From positions 1,776,001 through 1,840,000 of the forward strand of contig NZ_CP086120.1 of the NCBI RefSeq assembly GCF_021216675.1: DNA of 64,000 nucleotides, read 5' to 3'. Shown here one piece after another: positions 36,848 through 47,227 of the stretch. A program made the position numbers and the translations under genes. The DNA comes from Streptomyces gobiensis. Lineage in GTDB: Bacteria; Actinomycetota; Actinomycetes; Streptomycetales; Streptomycetaceae. The notes under the pieces were generated by a model. That model was not told the DNA's origin, searched no databases, and saw only the letters and a list, made by a program, of their open reading frames with translations. Each line of letters opens with the position of its first letter. The stretch's first letter is position 1.

Positions 36848-37526
36848 GTCCTCTGGCTCCTGTCGCGCGCCATTGCGTGACGTCAGATGGGTGGTGACGT
36901 GACGTCGCCGCGCGGTATGACCGCTCAGGTTCGACGTTACGCCGGGAGATTCGGCCAGCGGCAACCCGAGCGTTGAAACGCCTGGGGCAGGGGGCGGGGA
37001 TGGCTACGCTGCCAGGGCTCCCTGCCACGGATATCTCGCTGATCACGTAGGTAAGGCTATCTCCCCCAACCGGGTGGCCGTCATCGGCCATCTGTATACA
37101 AAAAGGGGACGAGAAGTTTGATGTTCTACACAGCGGCAAAAAGGATGTGCCCTCTTGGCGCGGCCCCCGGACCGGAGCACCGCGGGCGGCCGGGTCTTCG
37201 ACGTCCGTCGGTGGTGATGGCTGAGCACCGCTGGAGTGCAGTCCCCCACCGTGTTGTGGGCACTCGCAGCCCCGCGAGGGGCTGTGGGTGGGCACAACCC
37301 GGCCACCGGCCCGCACCCGACCACCCGGGGCCCGGGGCGAATCCCCCACGCGGCGGAGCCGCGTACCGGCACAGCCGGGCAGGGGCGGGCATCGGGAACC
37401 CACCACGGAACCCCGGCCCCGGGCGGAGCCCAGCCACGCGGCGGAGCCGCACGTCGGCGCAGCCGGGAAGGGGCGAGGCATAGGGGAAGCCCGCCAGGGG
37501 GCGGGAGCCGCGAGCGGGCAGCCGCC
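36848..37526. repeat. Intergenic repeat cluster, copy D
   Basis: No gene is supported in these 679 bases. The first 250 hold the gdhB promoter region and an AT-richer patch near 37080-37140. Bases 37251-37298 are an inverted-repeat element (gtgttgtg ... cacaac) with an inner hairpin cagcccc gcga ggggctg. After it, cacgcggcggagccgc plus a cggcacagccggg-like tail appears twice, near 37348 and 37434. These are the same two repeat types as at 18.1-18.5 kb. Confidence 0.65.
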
Positions 37527-38201
37527 CTAGGCGGCGGCAATCCGCTCGGCCGCTTCGACCGCGTCAGCAAGCGTGTCCACGACCAGCACACCCGCCTCCG
37601 CGAGGCTCGCCCGGCTGTGCGACCCACCGGAGTACAGCACCGCCTGCGCACCCACATGCGCCGCGGCGTGCGCATCATCCACCGCGTCGCCTATGACGAC
37701 CGTACGGGCCGCCGTCACCCCGTCCAGCGAGGCCAGATGCCGGGCCATCTGCGCCGCCTTGCCGCTGCCGTTGACCCGGGCCACATTGCCGTCCATCCGG
37801 GTGAAGTGCCGGTCGATGCCATGGCGGCGGACCAGCTTCACCAGATGGTCGTGCGGAGCCAGCGAGCACAGCGACTGGGTCAGCCCGGCGGCCTGCCGGG
37901 CGGCGAGCAGCTCCGCCGCACCATCGGTGAGCGCCACGCTGTCGACCCGCGCGAAGTAGTGCCGGTGGAAGATCTTGTCCATCGCGGCGAACTCCTCCTC
38001 GCTCGGCATCCGCCCCATCAGCCGCTCATAGAACCGGGGCACCGGCACGCAGTACAGCTCGCGGTAGCGCTCCAGGGTGATCGGCGGCAGCCCGATCTCA
38101 CCGAACGCGGCGTTCGTCGCGGCGATCACCGCGTCGATGTCGTGCAGCAGCGTGCCGTTCCAGTCCCACACGATGTGGGTCGTCCGAGTCCGCAAAGCCA
38201 T
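37527..38201 (-). CDS. HAD family hydrolase
   Basis: 224 residues from the ATG at 38201 (GGTCGGG upstream). The HAD nucleophile motif reads DWNGTL, with Asp13; the second acidic residue of the usual DxD is Asn15. A cap domain follows (about 30-110), then the Ser/Thr motif region SLCSLAPHDH, a Lys in NGSGKAAQM and the metal-binding GDAVDDAHAA. It is probably a phosphatase of small metabolites, in the phosphoglycolate phosphatase-like group. The Asn change occurs in some actinobacterial HADs, so I would not call it inactive. The gene follows the DUF6912 gene on the same strand. Confidence 0.87.
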   Translation of the reverse strand: MALRTRTTHIVWDWNGTLLHDIDAVIAATNAAFGEIGLPPITLERYRELYCVPVPRFYERLMGRMPSEEEFAAMDKIFHRHYFARVDSVALTDGAAELLAARQAAGLTQSLCSLAPHDHLVKLVRRHGIDRHFTRMDGNVARVNGSGKAAQMARHLASLDGVTAARTVVIGDAVDDAHAAAHVGAQAVLYSGGSHSRASLAEAGVLVVDTLADAVEAAERIAAA

Positions 38202-38257
38202 GTCCCGACCGTAGACGCCAGGTCTGACAACCGGGAAGTGATTTCTGTCGCCCCAGC

Positions 38258-38761
38258 TCAGAGCAGGTTCCCGATCTCCTGCGTCGCATACCACAGCAAC
38301 TCGTGGTCCTCTGCCCCGTCCACGATGAAGCGGGCGTCATCGTCGCCCAGGTCGGCCGCGCCGAGCGCGTCCGCGGCGGCCGTGATGTCCGGCACCGCGT
38401 CCGGGGCGTCCACATGCACCGCGGCGGCCTTGCTCAGCGGCACCGCCTCGGCGATCCGTACCTCGCCGAGCGCGTCGGGGTCCAGGCTGCGGTCCGGGTC
38501 GGCCACGGCCGCGCGGTCGGGGACGTCCACGGCCACCACGACGCGGCGCCGGGCGGCCCCGGGGTCGGTGGCCAGCAGCCGCAGCGACGCCCCGGCGGCC
38601 CGGCCCAGGGCGGCGTACTCCAGCTCCTCGACGTCATCGGAGACGTACCACTCACGCAGCCCGGGGGTGACCGCGTAGGCGGTCAGCGGGCCGGGGCCGA
38701 GCTCTCCCTGCCGGTGCGCCGCCGCTAGTCCGGGAAGGGTCAGGGGTACATAGACGCGCAT
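38258..38761 (-). CDS. DUF6912 family protein, unknown
   Basis: 167 residues from the ATG at 38761 (MRVYVPLTLPGL). The sequence MRVYVPLT at the start, VSDDVEELEYAA and the acidic C-terminus with HELLWYATQEIGNLL match a conserved hypothetical family of Streptomyces and relatives. There is no signal peptide or TM segment, so it is cytoplasmic. It is 56 bp upstream of the HAD gene on the same strand. The function is not known. Confidence 0.8.
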   Translation of the reverse strand: MRVYVPLTLPGLAAAHRQGELGPGPLTAYAVTPGLREWYVSDDVEELEYAALGRAAGASLRLLATDPGAARRRVVVAVDVPDRAAVADPDRSLDPDALGEVRIAEAVPLSKAAAVHVDAPDAVPDITAAADALGAADLGDDDARFIVDGAEDHELLWYATQEIGNLL

Positions 38762-39061
38762 GGCTGCCGCTTTCGTGTAAGGCCGAACCGGGCTGCTCGC
38801 CAGCATACGGTCCATACGTCCCCCGGCTCCCGGCTCCCGGCGTACGCCCCCACGCATCGCCCGGCCAGCCACCGCAGGTCAGCCGTACCGAAGGTCAACC
38901 CCGTCCCGCACCCTCACCGGATAGGTGAAGCGTTCCCGCACCCTGGGCCGCTTCCCCGCGCGATTGCGGCCCGCGAGAGGCGATCGCTACAACCAAGGGC
39001 GTAGCTACTGCCCGGTATCACACTCCGCTGCCGGGCCGGAGACTCACTCACGGGGACAGCC
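38762..39061. other. Divergent promoter region, no gene seen
   Basis: This 300-bp gap lies between the DUF6912 gene (minus) and the Rv3235-like gene (plus). It contains a direct repeat of tcccgcaccct about 35 bp apart (near 38903 and 38934). The bases just before 39062 (cggggacagcc) are the Shine-Dalgarno of the plus-strand gene. Confidence 0.5.
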
Positions 39062-39505
39062 ATGACCACAGCCAAGGGACCCACCCGCCCACCCGGGCGC
39101 CATGACTCCCGCCGCCCCTCCCGCTCCGCCGTCCTCGCCGCCCAGCGCGGCAGACAGCGTGGGCAGCCGCACCACTGGTTCGCCCAGCGCCTGCTGCTCG
39201 TACTCAGCGGGCAGCGCCCCGTCCATATCCTGCTGGGCCACACCAGCGGCCCCGCCTATGACCAGCTGACGCGGCTCGCCCCGCTGGCCCCGCTCCGCGC
39301 GGATCCCGCCGTCCGGCCCTCCCCCACGCCCGTACTCGGGCACGTCGGCTACTGTGCCCCGCAGCCCGGGACCGTCGAGGTGTACGCCTGTATCCGCGCC
39401 GGAGAACGGACCCGGGCACTGGCCTTCCGTCTGGAACACGGCCCGGACCGCCGCTGGCGCTGCGCCGCAGTGGAGCTGGACGTCAAGCCCGACTCCCTCC
39501 CCTGA
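39062..39505 (+). CDS. Rv3235 family protein (DUF6459)
   Basis: 147 residues. A basic, Arg/Pro-rich first 40 residues is followed by a compact domain with HWFAQRLLLVLSGQRPV, LLGHTSGPAYDQLTRLA and VYACIRAGERTRALAFRLE. This is the conserved actinobacterial family named after Mycobacterium tuberculosis Rv3235, which also lies beside secA1. Function unknown. No signal peptide. It is convergent with secA. Confidence 0.85.
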   Translation: MTTAKGPTRPPGRHDSRRPSRSAVLAAQRGRQRGQPHHWFAQRLLLVLSGQRPVHILLGHTSGPAYDQLTRLAPLAPLRADPAVRPSPTPVLGHVGYCAPQPGTVEVYACIRAGERTRALAFRLEHGPDRRWRCAAVELDVKPDSLP

Positions 39506-39538
39506 CCGGCCCCCTCCCCCTCCCGGACTGGGGACAGA

Positions 39539-39577
39539 GCGAGGGCCGGGCACGTCGGTGACGTGCCCGGCCCTCGC
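39539..39577. terminator. Bidirectional terminator
   Basis: gcgagggccgggcacgtc and gacgtgcccggccctcgc form a perfect 18-bp stem with a 3-base loop between the convergent Rv3235-like gene and secA. Confidence 0.9.
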
Positions 39578-39597
39578 CAGCTGACCAGCCAGCCAGC

Positions 39598-42420
<2,823 letters not shown>

Positions 42421-42594
42421 TGAGGCTGGTCTCCTTGCCGGTCGGGCCTGTCGTCCTGGGCACTGCCAGGTGCGCGGGCACGGCGATACGGTCCACGCCG
42501 CACCCGTCATCGTATGCGAGGGGCGACGGCCCCTGTACCCCCAACGTGCCGGAGGTCCGGAAGGTGCCCCGGAGCCCACCGGCACAATCAGTGT

Positions 42595-43191
42595 ATGGAA
42601 CCCGTCACTCTCAGCACCGAGCGCCTGCTGCTGCGGCCCCTGGAGCCGCGCGACGTCGACGCCGTGCTCGTCGCCTGCCAGGATCCCGAGATCCCGCGCT
42701 GGATCCCCGTACCCGACCCGTACGGTCGTGAGCACGCCGAGGACTTCGTGCTCAACGCCAGCCCCGCGGGCTGGCGTGAGGACACCATGTACAACTTCGG
42801 GGTCTTCACCAGGCAGGGCGCGCTGACCGGCTCCATGGGCCTGGTCCGGCTCGCTCAGCTCCGTACCGCGGAACACCAGGCGGAGCTGGGGTACTGGACG
42901 GCGAAGGAGCACCGCGGCAAGGGCTACACCGCGGAAGCGGGACGCGCGGTGGTCGACTGGGCCTTCACACAGCTGGGCGTCGAACGGCTGGAGTGGTGCG
43001 CGCAGGTGGGCAACGAGGGCTCGCGGGCGGTGGCACTACGGGTGGGCTTCGTCATGGAGGGCATACAGCGGTCCCGGATCGTGCACCGGGGGACACGACG
43101 GGACGCCTGGGTGGCATCGGTACTGCCGTCGGACTGGGGCCGCCAGACCACGACCCCCTACCTCCCAGCGCGCGCCGAACTGGCCGACTGA
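42595..43191 (+). CDS. GNAT family N-acetyltransferase
   Basis: 198 residues. It starts [20 protein letters not shown], the RimJ/RimL-type opening. The acetyl-CoA-binding segment is [22 protein letters not shown], with the Arg/Gly pattern of the pyrophosphate loop. [17 protein letters not shown] follows, also typical. The acceptor could be a ribosomal protein N-terminus or a small molecule; it cannot be told. It is 174 bp from the divergent secA start. Confidence 0.9.
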   Translation: MEPVTLSTERLLLRPLEPRDVDAVLVACQDPEIPRWIPVPDPYGREHAEDFVLNASPAGWREDTMYNFGVFTRQGALTGSMGLVRLAQLRTAEHQAELGYWTAKEHRGKGYTAEAGRAVVDWAFTQLGVERLEWCAQVGNEGSRAVALRVGFVMEGIQRSRIVHRGTRRDAWVASVLPSDWGRQTTTPYLPARAELAD

Positions 43192-43253
43192 CGACCGGCT
43201 GACGAGCGGACCGGCTCGGTGGATTGTCAGTCCCGGCGTTTACCGTTTGCCGC

Positions 43254-44414
43254 ATGACCACGCCAGAGCTGTCACTCTCCGCAGACGAGGCACGCCGGAT
43301 GGCGCTGCGCGCGCAAGGGCTGCTCGGGGCGCCCGACCGCGGCGCGGGGGTACGCGGGATGCTGCGGCGGCTGGGGGCCGTACAGCTCGACACCATCTCG
43401 GTGCTGGCGCGCTCACATGAGCTGGTGCCGTACGCCCGGCTGGGCGCGGTGGGACGGTCCGCCGTGGAGTCGGCGTACTGGACCGGGACACACGCCTTTG
43501 AGTACTGGTCGCATGCCGCGTGCGTCCTGCCGGTCGAGGAGTGGCCGCACTTCGCCTTCCGGCGCCGCGCCCTGCGGGCGAGGGGCCACCGCTGGCACCG
43601 GCTGGCGGACCGCGCCGCCTCCTGCGCCCAGGTGCGGGACCGGCTGAAGACGGATGGCCCGCTGACCGCCTCGGAGCTGGGCGGCGCCAAGAACGGCGGG
43701 GAGTGGTACGACTGGTCCGAAACCAAGATCGCGGTGGAGTGGCTGCTGGACACCGGCGAGGTGGTCTGCACCGAGCGCCGTGGCTGGAAACGGGTGTACG
43801 ACCTGGCGGAACGTGTGATTCCCGACGCACTCTTCCACGACGACATCGATGACCGCGAGTGTCTGCGCCGGCTGGTCGCCCAGGCCGGGGGCGCACTGGG
43901 GGTGGCCACCCGCGCGGATCTGGCCGACTACCACCGGCTCAAGGCCGATCAGGTCGATGCGGTGATACGGGACACCGGCCTGGTGCCGGTCGTGGTCGAG
44001 GGCTGGGGCAAGCCCGCCTGGGCAGCCCCGGCGGCACTGGCCTCGGTACCACGGGGGCGGCACCGCACCACGCTGCTCTCCCCCTTTGACTCGCTGATCT
44101 GGGACCGTGCGCGCACGGAGCGTATCTTCGGTTTCACTCACCGGCTGGAGGCGTATGTCCCCAGATCCAAGCGGGTCCACGGCTACTTCGCGATGCCGCT
44201 GCTCGCGGGCGGGAAGCTGCTGGGCCGAGTGGATCCGGCAAGGGAGGGCGGCACGCTGGTGGCCCGCCAGCTGTCCATGACCGGTCCCAGGGCCGTTGCC
44301 CCTATGGCCCATGCCCTCCGGGAAGCCGCCACGTGGGTGGGCAGCAGCACCATCCACGTCCCCCACTGCACCCCGCCCGACCTACAAGTCCCCCTGCAAA
44401 AAGCCCTGGCCTGA
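43254..44414 (+). CDS. YcaQ/AlkX-like winged-helix DNA glycosylase family protein
   Basis: 386 residues from the ATG at 43254. It is made of tandem winged-helix folds, with VQLDTISVLARSHELVPYARLG near residue 50; the QLD within it corresponds to the catalytic QxD of the family. HTTLLSPFDSLIWDRART and RLEAYVPRSKRVHGYFAMPLL are further family motifs. Characterised members unhook interstrand crosslinks or remove bulky alkylated bases, so a DNA-damage role is likely. The related self-resistance enzymes sit in biosynthetic clusters; there is none here. Confidence 0.88.
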   Translation: MTTPELSLSADEARRMALRAQGLLGAPDRGAGVRGMLRRLGAVQLDTISVLARSHELVPYARLGAVGRSAVESAYWTGTHAFEYWSHAACVLPVEEWPHFAFRRRALRARGHRWHRLADRAASCAQVRDRLKTDGPLTASELGGAKNGGEWYDWSETKIAVEWLLDTGEVVCTERRGWKRVYDLAERVIPDALFHDDIDDRECLRRLVAQAGGALGVATRADLADYHRLKADQVDAVIRDTGLVPVVVEGWGKPAWAAPAALASVPRGRHRTTLLSPFDSLIWDRARTERIFGFTHRLEAYVPRSKRVHGYFAMPLLAGGKLLGRVDPAREGGTLVARQLSMTGPRAVAPMAHALREAATWVGSSTIHVPHCTPPDLQVPLQKALA

Positions 44415-44440
44415 CCCTGCCCCGCTGCGGGACCAGCGTG

Positions 44441-45208
44441 TCAGCGGATCTCGAGGATCTTCTCCCGCATCGCGTACACCACCGCCTCCATCCTGGAGTG
44501 CAGCTGCAACTTCTCCAGAATATTGCGCACGTGGTTCTTCACCGTGTTCTCGCTGATGTAAAGCTCTTTGGCGATATCCCGGTTGTTCATACCCGTAGCG
44601 ACCAGCTTGAGGACCTCAAGCTCCCGATCGGTCAGCCGGGGCGCCGGCACCAGCTTGCTCTCATCCGTGCGCTGGATCATCGACTTGAACTCGGTGAGCA
44701 GCTTCGCCGCCATCGACGGACTGATCTGGGACTGGCCATCGGCGACCGCCCGGATCGCGGTGGACACCTCATCGGTGGAGATCTCCTTGAGGAGATAACC
44801 CGTAGCGCCGGCCTTGATGGCGTCGTAGAGATCGGCCTCCTCATCACTGATCGTCAGCATGATGATCTTCGCACTGGGTGCCACCTCCTTGATAGAGGTG
44901 CACGCCTCAATGCCGCCGCGCTTGGGCATCCGTACGTCCATCAGCACGATGTCCGGCAAAAGATCGGCGGCCTTGTCCACCGCCTCCGCGCCGTCCCCGG
45001 CCTCGCCGATGACCTGGATGTCCTCCTCCTGGGCAAGGACGATCTCCAGCCCACGCCGGAAGAGCGCATGATCGTCCACGACCAGCACCCGGATGGGCTC
45101 GTCCCGCGGCTCGCGCTCCCGCACATCCGCAGCGACGGCCAAGCTCTCGGGGCTGCTGCCGCCCTCACAGTGCGCATCGGGCATCGCGGGCCCGAAGCTG
45201 TCCACCAT
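44441..45208 (-). CDS. Orphan NarL/LuxR-type response regulator
   Basis: 255 residues. A 38-residue N-terminal extension precedes the receiver domain (39-155), which has DDHALF and the phosphoacceptor Asp91 in VLMDVRMP. The LuxR HTH covers about 190-250 with LTDRELEVLKLVATGMNNRDIAKELYISENTVK cut in the usual places. No histidine kinase gene adjoins, so it is an orphan in this window. The start could be internal, just before IRVLVVDDH, which would remove the extension. It is 149 bp downstream of hpf. Confidence 0.9.
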   Translation of the reverse strand: MVDSFGPAMPDAHCEGGSSPESLAVAADVREREPRDEPIRVLVVDDHALFRRGLEIVLAQEEDIQVIGEAGDGAEAVDKAADLLPDIVLMDVRMPKRGGIEACTSIKEVAPSAKIIMLTISDEEADLYDAIKAGATGYLLKEISTDEVSTAIRAVADGQSQISPSMAAKLLTEFKSMIQRTDESKLVPAPRLTDRELEVLKLVATGMNNRDIAKELYISENTVKNHVRNILEKLQLHSRMEAVVYAMREKILEIR

Positions 45209-45303
45209 CGTTCCTCCCCCTGCAGGCCATCCAGCCTTGACTCGTACGAACCAACCGGACGGCGTAGGAGGCCGGTTGGCCGTGACGCCATGATTCCATG
45301 CCC

Positions 45304-45340
45304 GCGCCCCCGGCTGGGCTCTCGACCCGGCCGGGGGCGC
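45304..45340 (-). terminator. Terminator of hpf
   Basis: gcgcccccggc (45304-45314) and gccgggggcgc (45330-45340) form a perfect 11-bp stem, 18 bases past the hpf stop codon. Confidence 0.7.
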
Positions 45341-45357
45341 ACCTTCAACGGCGGTTT

Positions 45358-46053
45358 TCAGCCGCCGAGGGCACCGCCCGCCCCATGGGGTGCCTCCTCG
45401 ACGAACGGGTCGGGCTCAAGGTGGATGACGCCGTAGTCATAGGCGCGCCGCCGATAGACAACGCTCGGCTGCTTGGTGTCGGAGTCGACGAACAGATAGA
45501 AGTCATGCCCGACCAGCTCCATTTCGTAGAGCGCCTGATCGAGCGACATGGGGGGCGCTTTATGGGTCTTCTCACGTACCACCAGCGGCCCTTCACCCTG
45601 CACATCCAGCGACCCGATCCTGGTCACGACGGGCCATTCCTCGTCCGTGGCAGGCTCGCCGGCCAACTCACCGTTGCCGTTGAGGGTCGCGGCATCGGGC
45701 ACGGTCACGGCGACGTCGCTCGCCGGAATACGGCCGCTGCCACGGCGCGTAGTGCGCTTGTCGTGCCGGCGCCGCAGCCGGGACTCCAGTTTCTCCGCGG
45801 CCAGATCGAGCGCGGCGTACGGATCTGCCGCCGCTGCCTCGGCACGGATTACCGGTCCACGGTGCCGCAGTGTGATCTCCACACGGTCGGAACGGTCAGC
45901 CTGACGGGGGTTGGGCTCCTTGGACACCTCAACGTCCAGGCGGATCACCTTGGCGTCGAACCTCTGGATCTTCTCCAGCTTCAGCTTCTCGGCCACGTGT
46001 TTACGGAACCGCTCCGGTACCTCTGTCTTACGGCCCTTGACGACGATGTCCAC
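45358..46053 (-). CDS. hpf: Long-form ribosome hibernation promoting factor
   Basis: 231 residues from the GTG at 46053, with GGAG 6 bases upstream; the open frame extends 19 codons further without a good leader. The N-terminal domain (1-105) is the S30AE/YfiA fold (DIVVKGRKTEVPERFRKHV, ALDLAAEKLESRLRR). A charged linker follows, and the C-terminal 55-60 residues (KAPPMSLDQALYEMELVGHDFYLF) are the dimerisation domain of long HPF, which pairs two 70S ribosomes into 100S particles in stress or stationary phase. Confidence 0.94.
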   Translation of the reverse strand: MDIVVKGRKTEVPERFRKHVAEKLKLEKIQRFDAKVIRLDVEVSKEPNPRQADRSDRVEITLRHRGPVIRAEAAAADPYAALDLAAEKLESRLRRRHDKRTTRRGSGRIPASDVAVTVPDAATLNGNGELAGEPATDEEWPVVTRIGSLDVQGEGPLVVREKTHKAPPMSLDQALYEMELVGHDFYLFVDSDTKQPSVVYRRRAYDYGVIHLEPDPFVEEAPHGAGGALGG

Positions 46054-46451
46054 GCAGAACTCCGTTCCCGGATCACTCCGCTCGACGTGCGGAGCGCATC
46101 CTTGGTGCACTGACGCCGGACGGCCCGGTGGTCTCCCGGTCTCCGTCCAGCACTACGTCGGGTTGCGACTTCCACCTCCTTCTCCCCCATCGGGAAGATC
46201 GCCACCCACTCGAAAGTGCGGCGACCAGCAGAGTCGGGCGAACGCAGCAAAGCGCTTAAGTCCCGCGATGAGGAACAGCACCTGTCTCTTCCTCACCACC
46301 GAACGTACCCCGACTGGGGGATGCTCGGCACCCCCTACAGACACGTACCCATTGGTAACTGAGATTTTTATGCTTACTACCAGCAACGATCCATGAATAC
46401 GGGCAGTTCCTGCCCATCCGGTCCAGCCATCCGGTCCAGCTGCGGAAGCGC
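46054..46451. other. Long leader/intergenic region upstream of hpf
   Basis: No gene is seen in these 398 bases. The part near 46330-46400 is richer in A+T than its surroundings and, on the minus strand, contains GTTACCaatGGGTAC (46359 down to 46345). GGGTAC resembles the -10 of stress sigma factors of the SigB type in Streptomyces, which would suit hpf, but I see no good -35. If this is the promoter, the hpf leader is about 280 nt long. Confidence 0.4.
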
Positions 46452-47153
46452 TTAACCACCGGGGGTCAGCGAGGCCGCGACCACCGCCGCACCGATGACC
46501 CGGCCACCGGCGGCCCGCACCGCCCGCGCCCCCTCGGCCAGCGAAGTGCCCGTCGTCATCAGATCGTCCACCAGCACCACAGGACCGGCCGTCAGCAGCC
46601 CGGCGGCACCGGGCGGCACCACGAGCGCCCCGGCCAGATTCCGCCGCCGCTCCCCGGCGCTCAGCCCCGACTGATCGATGACGCCACGCGCTTGCCGCAG
46701 CACGGCGCACGCCCGCACCGGCACCCCGCCGCGCCGCAGCTCCCCGGCCGCCGCCCGGGCGATGCGCCGCACCGGGTCATGGCCACGCGCTGCCACGCTC
46801 CGCTGGGCGGAGGGCACCGGGACCAGCAGCGGCAGCCCAGCCGCCGCGGCGGCGACCGTCGTGGGGAGTACGGCCCGTACGGCTCCGGCCAGCGCGGCAC
46901 CCAGCGGCGCGGCCAGCCGCAGGGCACCCCGCTCCTTGTGCGCGAGCAGGACGGCCCGTACGGCGTCGGTGTACGCCCCGGCGGCGTACACCGGTGGCAG
47001 CCCCTCCGGCGCCGGGCCCGGCAGCGCCCGCTGGGCCCGCGTCCCGCACAGCGCCTCCCGGCACCGCGGGCACAGCCCGGTGCGCGGGGCGCCGCATCCG
47101 GCGCAGTCGGCCGGGAGCACCAGATCGGCCAGCTCCTGCCACCACCCCAGCAT
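46452..47153 (-). CDS. ComF family phosphoribosyltransferase-like protein
   Basis: 233 residues from the ATG at 47153. The N-terminal zinc ribbon is CAGCGAPRTGLCPRC. The C-terminal half has the type I PRTase PRPP loop in VVLVDDLMTTGTS. ComF proteins act in DNA uptake in competent species and have housekeeping roles of uncertain nature elsewhere. It lies 75 bp after lpqB on the same strand, a neighbourhood conserved in actinobacteria. Confidence 0.9.
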   Translation of the reverse strand: MLGWWQELADLVLPADCAGCGAPRTGLCPRCREALCGTRAQRALPGPAPEGLPPVYAAGAYTDAVRAVLLAHKERGALRLAAPLGAALAGAVRAVLPTTVAAAAAGLPLLVPVPSAQRSVAARGHDPVRRIARAAAGELRRGGVPVRACAVLRQARGVIDQSGLSAGERRRNLAGALVVPPGAAGLLTAGPVVLVDDLMTTGTSLAEGARAVRAAGGRVIGAAVVAASLTPGG

Positions 47154-47227
47154 GGCCCCCCTTTCGCTTCCCCCGGACAGATCCCCGGACAAGACCCGGT
47201 CAGGTCTCGGTCAGGTCCCCGGACAGA

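Noticed and set aside
37118..37530. Plus-strand frames upstream of the HAD gene
   Set aside because: They run through repeat elements; no leader and no conserved sequence.
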